36,992 bases of DNA, taken from positions 672,354-709,345 of the forward strand of contig CABFPE010000428.1 in assembly GCA_900660155.1 (NCBI GenBank), given 5' to 3'. The translations under genes were made by a program, and so were the position numbers. This stretch comes from Hofstenia miamia. Lineage: Eukaryota > Xenacoelomorpha > Acoela > Hofsteniidae. The stretch's first letter is position 1. Every line of letters begins with the position of its first letter. Below are positions 1 to 11,865 of this stretch, one piece after another. Below the pieces are notes generated by a model, which did no database searches, was not told the origin of the DNA, and saw only the letters and a list, made by a program, of their open reading frames with translations.

Positions 1-600
1 TGTGAAATTCATAATGTGTAAATACACATTGTGTTTGTTTCCTACAGATTTCCCTCAACAACAATGATGATAAACTAACACAATAGACAAATTCAATAGT
101 AAGATATATATGGTCATTATAAGCAAAGTGTAGAATAAATTACATTTTTGTCTTGTCTTAAACACGTATGTGGGTTTTACCACGTATGTTTATTAAATAT
201 TAGGAATTGCGAGTTTTTGCATAAACTTAGTTCGGAAAAATTATTTTGCATTATTACCGAAATTAAGCCATTACACTTTTAACGAGTATTATTATCTCTC
301 TGATTCAAACATTTGTTATTAAATTTTACCGAATAAAACAAGTATGTAAAATAAACATTTAAACTAAATTAATGGGGTATTTCCAATGTCATGTATGTCA
401 ATAAAAAAACAAGTATGTAAACTAAATTAGCCACATAAATAAGCAAGTCACATACATTAACAAAAAGCAAGTATGTAAAATAAAACAAAATATTTTTGTT
501 TGAAATACTTATTAATTATGACTTTTACCAAAGAAATTTAGCAATAAAATATAATTCCGAAAACGTGAATTTCTTGCATATAGAATTTCAATGATCTTTG
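1..600. repeat. AT-rich upstream DNA with short dispersed repeats
   Basis: There is no coding region. The block holds short recurring phrases: CACGTATGT twice near 164-190, and AAGTATGTAAA three times near 340, 411 and 469, each followed by similar A/T-rich sequence. It lies upstream of the first Gypsy gag and may be part of that element's 5' LTR or untranslated leader. I could not find LTR ends or a second copy in this window, so this is only a suggestion. Confidence 0.35.
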
Positions 601-601
601 A

Positions 602-866
602 CAATTATTTATCTAATATGTATTGATAAACTGGTTACATTTAAACAATAGACTGCAAACAATGCCAACAAAACATTCCAATGACATCAGAGAAACACCC
701 GCGCCAATATACACAGTCAATTATTTATGTAATATGTATAAAAAAATGGTTACATTTTATATAAGACTACAAACAAATGTGATTGACAACAAATATCATA
801 ACAAAAGAGAATATGTTCCAATGACGTCAGAGATACACAGACGGCCAAAATACATAATTACATCTC
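602..866 (+). repeat. Imperfect tandem repeat with CRE-like sites
   Basis: Two diverged units can be aligned, roughly 602-718 and 719-866. Each runs through an ATTTATxTAATATGTAT phrase, then TGGTTACATTT, then AxAAGACTxCAAACAA, then TTCCAATGACxTCAGAGA. The second unit contains a perfect TGACGTCA palindrome at 822-829 and the first has TGACATCA at 682-689. Tandem enhancer-like units of this kind are common in LTR U3 regions. The position about 0.65 kb upstream of a Gypsy gag fits that, but no promoter activity can be inferred from sequence alone. Confidence 0.6.
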
Positions 867-1513
867 AGACATCCCCACCAAGGTCAAAGGGTCATTTGTG
901 GCACGAATACATACTACTCCTCTGCACGCCAATGATCTAAAGATGACAGGATGCGTGGCATGTAATTCGTTCTCAGCTGTCTTATGACTGCCACGTAAAC
1001 CCGTTCAGTTCTGGGGTCTAGTTGACTCAGATTATTTCGTTTTACTATTGATGGCAGCTTTGTTGTCTTGCTTCTGTACTAATTGCCACGTATTCTTAGA
1101 TGCTGCCAATGCTGAACATATCCGTAGTAGTTCTAATTGTATTATATCTGTATCAGTCCACATGCTTGTACTCTATTACATACTTAAGCTTATGTCTAAA
1201 TTGTACTATTGGATGTTTTGCCTCAGCAAGATTAGATACTACGCTATCACTGTTTATGCTTTTCTATATTGCTAACTATGATGATGCTAGATGGTGACCC
1301 TTGTATGTCAAAAGAACACTTGTTCTGAAAACTTCAACACCTAATCGAAATCATAAGTTTTTCTTTAATTGCCAAGCTCAGCTATCTATGGTACCAAAAA
1401 TTCTTTTTCTACTTTACTCTAGTTTTGAATGGATTTTTATGCATGGTCTTAATTCACAACTCGCCTGCAACAGTTTTACCACTGCAATACCTCTCTTAAA
1501 TCTAAGTTATTAT

Positions 1514-2690
1514 ATGATAATGGTTAATTACACTCAGTCATCTCTTAAAACTTTAACGAAAACTGAATTAATGGAACTTGTAATGGACCAAGCCGAACAT
1601 ATTAATGACATGGAAACCCGAATATCCTTTCTAGAGAGACAATTGTATCAATCATTGTCTTCCCAAAATAAAGAAAATTTCGTGACAAAAGGACAATTCG
1701 AAGTATTAGAATCATCAATCTGAGAAAATCTAAATGTATTCAGAACTAATATATTGGAAACAATAACGAATTTAATGAAACCAGATACTAACCTGAGTCA
1801 GTCTTCCCAAAAACCAGAAGCCAATACATTTCCTGAACCAACGCAGAGCATGAACCCAGTGTTGCCGCCACCAAGTCCGTCAGCCTTCTTTCCAATATCG
1901 CTGCCAACAGCATCACCAATGCCAGTAACTCCCAACGATATCATAAATAAATAAACCATATTGACGCTACAGGATGAACCACTAAGAACCGATCTCAAAC
2001 TTCATAAGATGCTACAATACTTCACCTGCAAATTCGACATAAAGGGTCAAACATTCAAAGAATGGATCGTACTCATTGGAATTTATCTCGTACAACAGCA
2101 TGGAAGCAAACAAAATGGAGCCACACAAATGTCTCTTTTTTTGAAAGACCATGTTCTACAAGTATACCTAAATCTTGATGCTAATGTCAAAACAAATTAC
2201 AACGAACTAGTCAATTCTATGAATGAACAATTTGATAATGAATGCACAAGAATGCAATAGAAAATGCAACTTTACAGCTGCAAACTAGAAAAAGATGAAG
2301 ACATTATCAACTACATCTATAAAGTAGATAGACTACTGAGACTCTCCCAAGAAGAAGTTCACTACTATTCACTGGACTTATACTCATACATCCACTCATT
2401 TTATCTACATCAATGAAAAACTGATTTGAGAACAAATGCAATATCAATGATGATACAAACACTCTCATCAAAAAAGCAGTCAACATTCAATTGGTAATAG
2501 AAAACAACAAATGCATCAATCAACAGTGAGGCTACCAACCACAAACATTTCAACCTCGCCGCAATGCCACCAAAAAGACAACTTCCAAAAAGCTATAGCA
2601 AACAAACTGGAAAAATTCCCATTCTTAAAATGTAAAAGATGCGGAGAAAAAGGTCACCTAAAGCCTGATTGCAAAAAATAATTTCCCTGG
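1514..2690 (+). pseudogene. gag: Gypsy-type gag, first element (decayed)
   Basis: Gag forms the particle of Ty3/Gypsy retrotransposons. The reading frame opens at ATG 1514 or 1520; the open frame before it, from 1301, looks like chance. An N-terminal coiled-coil-like stretch (LTKTELMELVMDQAEHIND) is followed by a Pro/Ser-rich linker near 1790-1945. Then come the gag core, with FKEW near 2057 and LFLKDHVLQVYLNL near 2145, and a CCHC zinc knuckle at 2631-2672 (CKRCGEKGHLKPDC, C-X2-C-X4-H-X4-C). The first 750 bases stay in one frame with three stops (1721, 1952, 2258); later parts need frame changes. The core resembles the gags at 19.1 and 31.3 kb, so all three belong to one clade. I am confident of the family, not of the exact ends. 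Confidence 0.85.
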
Positions 2691-2819
2691 TCAATGAGGA
2701 TGGCTACTATACATCTGAAGATCTCGAAAACCGCGAACACTCTGAATTTAATGACGAATCTTTAAACGAATATTGCGCCAGCCCAAGACCAAGCGAACAA
2801 GCTGCTGATTGTAACAGAT

Positions 2820-3290
2820 TTACTAGAGAAATCTAATATCGATAACGATCAACAACTGTAACATAAAAGCCACAGTCAGCACTGGTTCATCAATACAATC
2901 ATGGCCAATACCTTTGCTCACAACATCGAGACAACATAACTTCAAACGAGGCAAGAATCATTCGGGCCTCAGGTGATTACATCAACGTAAAAGGAACAGT
3001 GAAAAACGCCAGAATTACAATACAAAATGTCAAGGTCAAACAAGACATTTACATTATCGAGACAATGAATCAACTGCTTTCCTACGAAATGATAATCAGT
3101 CGTGACTTCTTACCTGAAATTAACTGCCTCATTGACTATTGCAATAAAACACTTACAATCCAAGAAGATAAACACGTCTCTATATCACTAGCCACCAAGG
3201 ACAAGACTACATTGGAACAGAAAATTTAAGATTGGAGCCCTTTCACTGGCAAATAGCGAAAATCACATCTAAGAAACCCTTTGAAGGAGA
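2820..3290 (+). pseudogene. Gypsy-type aspartic protease, first element (decayed)
   Basis: This is the retropepsin that follows gag in Gypsy elements and cuts the polyprotein. A D-T/S-G type active site is visible near 2872-2890 but reads VSTGSS, so the catalytic aspartate is replaced by serine. The C-terminal half is in another frame, from about 2999, and carries the expected I-I-x-R-D-F-L motif (IISRDFLPEIN near 3091-3123) and a following hydrophobic strand. The next lines up to 3290 resemble the protease-RT linker of the element at 20.3 kb (LEPFHWQ against LEPQHWR). No reverse transcriptase follows: the homology stops at a (TA)n tract at 3308. The copy is therefore a 3'-truncated element or a deletion product. 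Confidence 0.8.
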
Positions 3291-3307
3291 AGCCGTTATT
3301 ACCAACA

Positions 3308-3328
3308 CATATATATATATATATATAT
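3308..3328. repeat. (TA)n microsatellite at Gypsy truncation point
   Basis: About ten TA units follow the last recognisable Gypsy sequence directly. Downstream sequence does not resemble pol. Confidence 0.9.
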
Positions 3329-4716
3329 ACATTAACAAAAACGAAGTATATAAACATGTCCTTTCAACTAGCTTTTTAATAACAAAGTAGCCTTTGGAAT
3401 CACTTCTAATATGTGATGAATCATTTTATGTAACTGGAATATTAGTGAAAAGCGGTTTCCTATCAAACCTAGCCATGATTTTAAAATTTGATTTTTTATT
3501 TACCACATTTTTCAAAATATCTGTAAATGGAAACAATCGAATGAATTAAATCATGGTGAAATACATATCTTAGTTACATATCTAACCATTCACTTACATT
3601 ATATTTTGTAGAGTTTATCATTGATCCAATCATCTATGTGCATTGCTAAATTCAAAATTAAAAACATGTTTATCAAGGAGTTATTCAGCGTACATTGAAT
3701 GGTATTTAAATTGTATTTCCACCATATATACATGTATTTATAAAAAAGTAGGCAATTGAAAAGTAGCAGTTTAGTCAATTCAGAATTGGTAAATCCAAAA
3801 AAGCAAGAATAGTTTTACATAGAGCTATTGTGTGCGTACATTTTAATTTATAAAGTAGACGCATATGGTCCATATTCGCAAGATTATCCATGGGATATTA
3901 TTTTTCGGTCCCATTCCATCCCTTGGAAATTTGTGCGAATCCCATTCCATCCCATCTATGGGATTATAATATTACCCATGGAAACAATTTCAAAAAAAAT
4001 ATTAGTTTGTGAAATTTTAGGTTTATTTTCTACATAAAAGGACAATGAGACGTGCAAAATTACTTTATTAAATTTTTATATTCATTTTATAATATCAATA
4101 CAAATGTGTGCGTCCCATCGCATCCCATCCCAGCCTCTCTCTGTTGATAAACTCACATTTCCATTAAACATGATGAAAGACGTTGAGTGTGACAACGCAA
4201 ACAGAAATGCGTTCTTATTAGCCTCACCTAACGTAAAGGTGAAAATTTAAAGACACGTGTTCTAACCACAGTGGTAGCATTGCAGTGTAATAAGAATTTT
4301 ATTTAGAGTATTTTTATTTGTACACGATTTATCAATAATCAGGAATTGTGAACTAAGTTTCTACGTGGCTTTGGTGGTGGTGACTTTAATGTTGGATATT
4401 TATAGTGTGTACTAATATCAATCAATGGATATTAATGCCTTATTATTTCAATTTTGCAACTAACATCTAGTAATTTAATTGTCTGGACTATGAATGCTTT
4501 TATCAATGAATGATTATTAACGTTTTGTCTGAATAGAAAGTCAGTAATAATTTTATACACTATTTAATTATATGATGAACTTCAAATCTGATGTCCTTTT
4601 GTTTGATGAAAGAAACTTGTATAACTGGTGATCGAAGAAGAAATGACTTAATATGCAATGATTGATTGTTAGACTCCCTTTTTAGGCCTACTTCCTACTG
4701 ATAAAACGAATTGTGT
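3329..4716. other. Unassigned AT-rich DNA
   Basis: No convincing coding region or RNA gene is visible. The longest open frame (3828-4037) runs through the CCCATTCCATCCC-rich hairpin described separately and has no recognisable motif. Confidence 0.5.
3887..3982. repeat. Small imperfect inverted repeat, MITE-like
   Basis: The ends read TCCATGGGATATTATT on the left and, inverted, TCCATGGGTAATATTATAAT on the right, which is an imperfect terminal inverted repeat around a core with two CCCATTCCATCCC units. A third related phrase, CCCATCGCATCCCATCCC, lies at 4112-4129. The structure could be a short hairpin element or a chance of low-complexity sequence. No target duplication is clear. Confidence 0.4.
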
Positions 4717-5855
4717 ACAGAACCACATTCCCCAACATTCCGTCAGCAATAAGACCTGTACCTCATTCCACTCATGTATCTGTGTTTACTGGATTAGCAG
4801 AATAGAAGACAGTGATATTTATAAGCAATTGAGTAAAGACAAGTCACTAATACGGATCACACAAGCTTATTATAAATGACCTGGTATGAGATCTTGACTT
4901 AGTGAAAGAAGCTGCAGAACTTCTGGGATCCAGGCTACAGCATAACAGTCTTCTAGCTCCTGGAACAACGTATTTGCTTCCATATTTCAGATTGGAAGAA
5001 ACATTTGTGTATTGTCAAGACATCGATGGTCTACTGCAAGCAATGGGTTGTTCTATGGCTGCATAATGGAAATAGATATGCCTCAATGCCAATTGGCCAT
5101 TCTGTTCATCTTAAGGAAACCTATGAAAATAGGAAAATGTTATTGATTAAAATTAACTATAATCATTACAAGTGGTTTGTATGAGGTACCTTGAAAATTT
5201 TGTCTATGCTGCTTTGCCAACAAGGGGGCTACACTAAATAGCCATGTTCTCTTTGTCTATGGAACAGTAGGACCAGAGGAACATTGGTATGTGATCAGTG
5301 GAAATATTTCACTATTGGTGAAAAGAATATCCTCAACGAACCTTTTGTGGCTCCACTGCATATTACACTGGGTTTAATTAAGCTGTACGTAAGAAAGATG
5401 GGGAATGCTTCTAGTATATTAGCCAGAAATTTCCTTCCCTGAGCCACGGAAAGATAAAAGCTGGCATATTTGATAAACCAAACATTAGACAACTGATGAA
5501 AGATCAGCGATTCAATGAAACAATGCATTAAGATGAAACGGATGGTTGGTTGGCTTTCTGTCAAGTTGTGAGAAACTTTTTGGGGGACTTCAAATAACCA
5601 GTTTACAAAGATATTACTTAAAATTTACTTCATGCTTTCGAAAAGCTCAGATGTATCATGAGCGTGAATAGCATTTTTTGCACAGCCACTTGGACTATTT
5701 TCCGGAGAATTTGGGTGCTGTAAGCGAGGAGCATGCGAGGACTTCCACCAAGAAATAAAACTATGGAATGTCAACATGATAGCTGACTACTATTGGTGCC
5801 TCATGAGAGATGGAGAGACTTACAAACAATCATGAAAGTAAAATAAGAGGAAGGT
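4717..5855 (+). pseudogene. Decayed member of a multicopy invertebrate protein family
   Basis: Many stops and frameshifts are present, but the plus strand keeps successive matches to a protein family I recall as present in many copies in arthropod, cnidarian and other invertebrate genomes. The matches in order are: SAIRPVPH near 4740; KEAAELLGSRLQ then LLAPGTT near 4905-4970; VYCQDIDGLLQAMG near 5010; KFPSLSHGKIKAGIFDKP near 5430; RQLMKDQRFNETM near 5490; LDYFPENLGAVSEE near 5695; and FHQEIK then MIADYYWCLMRD near 5745-5815. The order and spacing fit one gene of about 380 codons covering the C-terminal part of the family. The copy number of such proteins suggests they travel with a transposable element. 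The function is unknown to me and I give none. No terminal inverted repeats were identified. Confidence 0.65.
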
Positions 5856-6640
5856 TGTTAACGTTTAGCAGAACACTGCTTCCTGATTGTTATGTGTCGC
5901 ATTGTTATTGACGTTTTTATTGGTTTGTTTTGTGATTTTTTTTGCAAAAATACCATATGAAGAAATTATTACACACCTTGAGTGACGTCATCTCCGCTCT
6001 CACTCAGACTTAAATAAATTTATGTCCCTATCGTAATACATGCACACTTTTACAAATTTGTGTTTATAAGTAAAACTATTGCATTATTTATATTTCCATA
6101 CCATTGGGGTTATTCTCCAATTCAAGTTACACATGATNCCATTTTTGCCCTATTAACACTAAAAATTGAAACACATTTTGTGAAAAAAATTTGACGTGAT
6201 AGAAGAAAGCTGATAGCATTTTTTGAAATCAGCACCCTGAAATTATCTGAAATGGATACTTTTCATCCAATCAGCAAAAAATTTTTTTCAAATGCAGACC
6301 AATGTAATTAGAAAAATCCTGCATATACCTTAAACATAAATTTGAAAGGATATAATCAATTTAGGTCAATTGACCTATACAATGGTTCTAGGTTTAATCA
6401 TTTTGCTATTGTGCTTAAAAGCAACGTCATCGGTTTTTACTCTGTATATTGCCGCTACTACACTGACATGCTCCACTGCCATTTGTGTGAAGGTTTCTTC
6501 TGCTCGGAAGATTGCTTTGACTCATTTGAATACGTGAATTTTACAAGTGCTGTGCGTTTGGCTGGCTTAATTGTAACTTAATTTAGCTAGAGATAGAAAG
6601 GAAAATCGATATCAAGACATATCTAAGAAAATTTATGACA
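5856..6640. other. Unassigned DNA with one ambiguous base
   Basis: A single N lies at 6138. A 79-codon open frame at 6342-6581 has no recognisable domain, although it contains several Cys residues (CHLCEGFFCSEDC). I do not regard it as a supported gene. Confidence 0.4.
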
Positions 6641-6644
6641 TTAA

Positions 6645-7035
6645 AAATCGCCGATTTCGATTGTTTTAATTGTCACTGGCTTTCTTGAATCAAAATCAAT
6701 AAAAGAAGTCAAACACTTTTTAGTATCAATAATCGTCAAGACTCATTTTCTTTTAAATGTTCAATCTTATGGAATGATTTAAGTATTGATATAAAATTTG
6801 AGAAAAACTATAAACACTTCAAGAAAAAAATAAAAAAATTTTTATTAAATAGGCAAGCATTATTGGGGATAGGTAATAATCTCAATGCATGGTCGAATTA
6901 CTTTTAAAACTGCCCTCTAATTAATATTGCATATTTAAATAGTTTTGAAATATTTTTGTCATGTGTTAGTTTATAGTTTTTACATACATTTTATATACAT
7001 TTAAGCAATAAATTTGCTTTGACTCAAATATAAGT
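6645..7035 (+). pseudogene. LINE ORF2 C-terminus and 3' UTR
   Basis: The frame ending at the TAA at 6906-6908 reads FSFKCSILWNDLSIDIKF followed by a lysine-rich FKKKIKKFLL. This is the conserved end of reverse-transcriptase proteins of CR1/Jockey/L2-type LINEs, with F-S-F/Y-x(4-6)-L/I-W-N-x-L and then a basic F-K helix. One stop (near 6688) interrupts the frame upstream. About 125 bases of AT-rich 3' UTR follow, with an AATAAA signal near 7005. No reverse transcriptase palm is present upstream, so this is a 5'-truncated copy, as is usual for LINE insertions. I cannot define the clade. Confidence 0.7.
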
Positions 7036-8805
7036 CATTTATAGCTACAAATCTAAATAATATAGAATTATAACCCCATTCATTACAAATAATAAGTCCA
7101 TTATGATGAATAATTTGCTAAGAAGAATACTTTTAATTTGGTTAGCTTGCATTACCAAGGATATTTTTTAGGAATTAAAAATTAACTGCTTTTCAACTTA
7201 TTTGAAATATTCGTATGATAATAAATAAGTATTGATGGTTGAGCGTTTTTTTTTGAAAATCCTACTTTTTCTAACTTGATTTTAGGGTACTTCTAATGTA
7301 CCCAATATTAATATCTATTACAAATAGAGATTAATCTACAGACCGTATCTTAAATTTTATGTTTATTGAGTAAAAAAAATTCTGTTAAAGTATAGTAGCC
7401 AACGCAATTATAATTACTTGCAAATATGAGATCCTACAATGCGAATATCGAGTAAGTTTCTGGCAAAAATATTTCAGCAATTTTCGAATTTACAATATTG
7501 GGAGGGGGGAATCTAATCACCCACCTATTTCGTAAACCAGTGCTACCCGTATCAATGATATTTTAGCTGAAAAGTATGTAAATAAAATCTCTTGTGATAA
7601 CAATAATAAGAGATATTTGTGTGTTTATAAGATCAATCTCATTTGATTATGACATAGTTTAAATATCATCCACGTAGACCCTTCAGAAATAATTTTATAT
7701 GTGATCTCTGTTGAGTATAACTTGATATATTAGAAAAGGTGTAGCAAAATATACCACATTCCTACAATTGAGTTACAAAATTACGAAACTAAATTTTAAA
7801 GCAAATCAAATAATCGATTTTCTCATGTTTCTGCTGAAATTGTTAAAGTTACTTGCTAATAACTTGTTTTCTGTTATTATTTATCTAATTGTGAAAGTAA
7901 TTCAACCATTAGCACGGCAATCTGGATGAAACGCTCTTATCAGTCAAATTATAGCATTTTTAAGGTTTTCTTTTTATTATTATTTATAACCACCATGAAA
8001 ATTTTTGCACCCTCCAATTTTCTAGGCTGGCTACGGCATTGTGTATGGCGCACTATCTTAAGCAAACTGTCAAACTTTTTCCAATGAAATGTAAAAATTT
8101 TTGACATCATCCACATTGTGACAAAGTACAACAATATTCTCATTCTCAATAACCACACTGCAGTAATCAAATCTAAAAGGCTGCATACATCAAAAAGATG
8201 CTCGTCTGAACGCACATTATTCATTTGAACGATCAGTAATTAACGACTTTGTTTTGAGGAGAGATTATCTCAAGAAGCCATGAATCTTAACCGGACGATA
8301 TTGAATACTAAATGTTCCAATTTTTTTTAACAAAAAACTGTTTTTCCTTTCACTGAAGCAATATTGGTTTTTCACAAGTGATGCTACTGAATTGTCAATA
8401 TATTTTACATGCGTGTATAACTAAATCACTTATGAACCAGAACTCCTGCATTTATTGAATTTTGATTATATTGTTCAATTGTAAAATTACAAGCAAATTT
8501 TAAGTAAGTGAATTCGTTTGTTTCAACATGGACGCCTTGATAACTTAGTTATATTTCGGTATAGCTGACTTCTATTTATTACGTGTGTATTGACTAGTAG
8601 CATTTACTATCTCTTATGGCTTAGTGTAGACAGACTATGACACAGTTTTCAAATGTGCTGCGCTAATGGTTAAAATTTTATTATGCAAAGCACTTCATCA
8701 TTTATTGCACACTTTGGAAATGAGTTGTCAAACAGTACTTCTATTTTGAAATATATAGTAAAAATGTCAAAATTTCGGTTAGAAGGAGTCATTTATGGAA
8801 AGATC

Positions 8806-8808
<3 letters not shown>
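7036..8808. other. Unassigned AT-rich DNA
   Basis: No coding sequence with recognisable motifs appears on either strand. An open frame of 91 codons on the minus strand (7949-8224) has no known domain. Confidence 0.5.

Positions 8809-8839
<31 letters not shown>
8809..8839. repeat. (TA)n microsatellite
   Basis: About fifteen uninterrupted TA units. Confidence 0.95.
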
Positions 8840-8842
<3 letters not shown>

Positions 8843-8949
8843 TGGTGGTTCTTCCTTAGAGGCCAGGGCTCACCAATCTTTTTAGCAAAAAAATGCATAT
8901 AATGCAATTTAAGTTATACATTAAAAATGTTCAATATTATATATATATA

Positions 8950-9235
8950 AAATATTTATTTAGGTTTAGAAACGTGGATTTCTAGCTTTGGTTTAGGGTT
9001 TTGGCCAATAAAAATAAAAATTTAGGCTTTTCTGGCTTTCGTTTAGAGTTTTGAGCTATAAAAATTAAGAATTTATATTTAGGTTAGGAATTTAGGTTTT
9101 GGGTTTAGGAAACATGGATTTCAGACTTTGGATTAAGGCTTAGGTTTATAAAAATAGGAACATAGGTTTTTGTGATTTTGGTTATCGGCTTTGGTCTAAA
9201 AAAATATGAATTTAGGTTAGGATTATGGTTAAAGA
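8950..9235. repeat. Degenerate TTTAGG-rich minisatellite
   Basis: Four to five diverged units recur. Each contains a TTTAGG or TTAGG phrase, a GGATTTCxxxCTTTGG or TTCTGGCTTTCG phrase, and a TATAAAAAT or AATAAAAAT phrase (near 9008, 9056, 9137 and 9196). Spacing varies from about 48 to 81 bases, so units have lost or gained segments. The strand is strongly T/G-biased. It could be an old satellite or a decayed telomere-like array; sequence alone does not decide. Confidence 0.65.
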
Positions 9236-9335
9236 TAAGTGATGAATAGATCCTGAAAGGTGAAAAATAATCTGGTGGAATCAAGCACTATCCGGGAAAT
9301 CCGGAAAATTGAAGAATTTACCGGGATTAGTGTTA

Positions 9336-10278
9336 CCCAGACAAAAATGAGAAATCCTCACGATATCCTAAAATCATCTCACTGCGACATAATTGCCATC
9401 GTAGCGATAACACAAGAACGTCGTAATGTATCCTAAAACGATCCTAAATCTGTCTTAATGTCCGTCCAAAACAATATCTCTAGGAAGTCTCATTGAGACA
9501 CCATGTGTATCAACAAGACGTTCTCAGGCTGTCTCAGCAGATGGGTTTGAGATTGTATCACAATGAGATAGTTTGAGAATAGCGGAAATTGAGATAGGTT
9601 AATGACCCTCACAACGACACCATTTATAATAGCAAAAATACACTATTTCAATGCGTTTTAAGTGCAAATTTATTAAATAGCATTGAACAAGCTACTACAA
9701 AGAACACATACGATTCTGCAGACCCAATTGCTTGGCACAGATGCATATAACAATGCAAACAACACAGCAATTAGAAATGCAAAGACATTTTGCGCATTCA
9801 AAAATATCAATAACTAACACAATACCGATAGTATTGATACTGGATTACATTACAAAATATGCAATTACTAATTTATTTCGTATGAATGATAGCTTTAAAA
9901 CATCGCATATATTCTTTAGCAATTTGGTAATAATTTTGGCAATAATAAATTTAAATTAAACATTTCAATTTTGAATAAAATTTGAAATCATTTTTTTGAT
10001 GCAACATAAAAGATTATAAAGTAAAAAGGAGTTTTACTAATTTTCAAATAATTCTCAGTTAGTACTGACATTTTGCATAAATTATTTTTACATTGCTTGA
10101 ATTTTACATTAATTCTGAAATGGCATCTCAATGCAATCTCATGAGATGTATCAGCGATAACCTAATGAGACATCTGCAGAACATCAGCATCCTAAAAGCG
10201 TCTCACTAGGATATGAGACACCTGTGACATCCGTAGGATGAATTAGGATGTATTTGCGACACTTGATTTTTGACTGGG
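9336..10278. mobile_element. Non-autonomous DNA transposon with TA target duplication
   Basis: The 943-bp element has terminal inverted repeats CCCAGACAAAAAT (left) and CCCAGTCAAAAAT (right, inverted), flanked on both sides by TA (9334-9335 and 10279-10280). Both subterminal regions (about 9350-9610 and 10120-10265) are packed with short motifs in both orientations: TCCTAAAA, GAGACA/TGTCTC, ATCTCA/TGAGAT and GCGATAAC. These look like multiple transposase-binding sites. The centre is AT-rich and non-coding. The TA duplication fits Tc1/mariner, ISL2EU or related superfamilies, but the termini do not let me name one. I judge it a MITE-like derivative without transposase. Confidence 0.8.
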
Positions 10279-10280
10279 TA

Positions 10281-10818
10281 GGGTTACGCCTAAATATATG
10301 TTTTCGATGCAAACATTAAATGTTTTATGAAATTAATTTTAGTGTGGGGGAGGAACAAAAAAAATCCATACAATATTATTTCTTAAGTTAAGCACCTCAA
10401 ATATAACACTAGCTATCCTGAATTATTGTGACTCAATTCTCCGTTATTAATTTACAGTCGAATGAAAACTTAATGTGTTAATGCTTGAGATGAGGATGTT
10501 TGTTTTGTGCCTCTAACCAATCAGATTATCACAAAGCACCGCGAATTACTATCAAATGAAGCATTAGGTTTCTGAAGGCTCCAAATGGCGTACACAGGGG
10601 AGGGAACATGGTGGAAGGTCCCCCTCAGGTTTTCAAAAGTGATTTTAATCGGCTAAACCAGAAAAAAATTTTGATAATAAAATTAAAATTTAAAATCTAA
10701 GATCATGGAATTCATTTTTTTATGGTCTCTTTTCTAAATATTTTTGGAAATTTTGCGTTATCTTCTTCTTGATAATGGTTTTTTACTAAAACTGTTGGAA
10801 AATGTGTCAGCAACTGTT
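10281..10818. other. Unassigned DNA before assembly gap
   Basis: No motif, gene or element was recognised. Open frames through the following N block are artefacts. Confidence 0.5.
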
Positions 10819-10842
10819 TATATATATATATATATATATATA
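10819..10842. repeat. (TA)n microsatellite at left edge of gap
   Basis: About twelve TA units run almost into the N block. Confidence 0.95.
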
Positions 10843-10845
10843 GGG

Positions 10846-11845
10846 NNNNNNNNNNNNNNNNNNNNNNNNNNNNNNNNNNNNNNNNNNNNNNNNNNNNNNN
10901 NNNNNNNNNNNNNNNNNNNNNNNNNNNNNNNNNNNNNNNNNNNNNNNNNNNNNNNNNNNNNNNNNNNNNNNNNNNNNNNNNNNNNNNNNNNNNNNNNNNN
11001 NNNNNNNNNNNNNNNNNNNNNNNNNNNNNNNNNNNNNNNNNNNNNNNNNNNNNNNNNNNNNNNNNNNNNNNNNNNNNNNNNNNNNNNNNNNNNNNNNNNN
11101 NNNNNNNNNNNNNNNNNNNNNNNNNNNNNNNNNNNNNNNNNNNNNNNNNNNNNNNNNNNNNNNNNNNNNNNNNNNNNNNNNNNNNNNNNNNNNNNNNNNN
11201 NNNNNNNNNNNNNNNNNNNNNNNNNNNNNNNNNNNNNNNNNNNNNNNNNNNNNNNNNNNNNNNNNNNNNNNNNNNNNNNNNNNNNNNNNNNNNNNNNNNN
11301 NNNNNNNNNNNNNNNNNNNNNNNNNNNNNNNNNNNNNNNNNNNNNNNNNNNNNNNNNNNNNNNNNNNNNNNNNNNNNNNNNNNNNNNNNNNNNNNNNNNN
11401 NNNNNNNNNNNNNNNNNNNNNNNNNNNNNNNNNNNNNNNNNNNNNNNNNNNNNNNNNNNNNNNNNNNNNNNNNNNNNNNNNNNNNNNNNNNNNNNNNNNN
11501 NNNNNNNNNNNNNNNNNNNNNNNNNNNNNNNNNNNNNNNNNNNNNNNNNNNNNNNNNNNNNNNNNNNNNNNNNNNNNNNNNNNNNNNNNNNNNNNNNNNN
11601 NNNNNNNNNNNNNNNNNNNNNNNNNNNNNNNNNNNNNNNNNNNNNNNNNNNNNNNNNNNNNNNNNNNNNNNNNNNNNNNNNNNNNNNNNNNNNNNNNNNN
11701 NNNNNNNNNNNNNNNNNNNNNNNNNNNNNNNNNNNNNNNNNNNNNNNNNNNNNNNNNNNNNNNNNNNNNNNNNNNNNNNNNNNNNNNNNNNNNNNNNNNN
11801 NNNNNNNNNNNNNNNNNNNNNNNNNNNNNNNNNNNNNNNNNNNNN
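10846..11845. other. Assembly gap of exactly 1000 N
   Basis: The run is exactly 1000 bases, which suggests a placeholder rather than a measured length. TA tracts lie on both sides. Confidence 0.99.
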
Positions 11846-11865
11846 AATTTATGTAATTCTCTCTC

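Noticed and set aside
1301..1513. Upstream extension of the first gag to 1301
   Set aside because: The extra 71 codons do not look gag-like, and a better start with coiled-coil sequence lies at 1514/1520.
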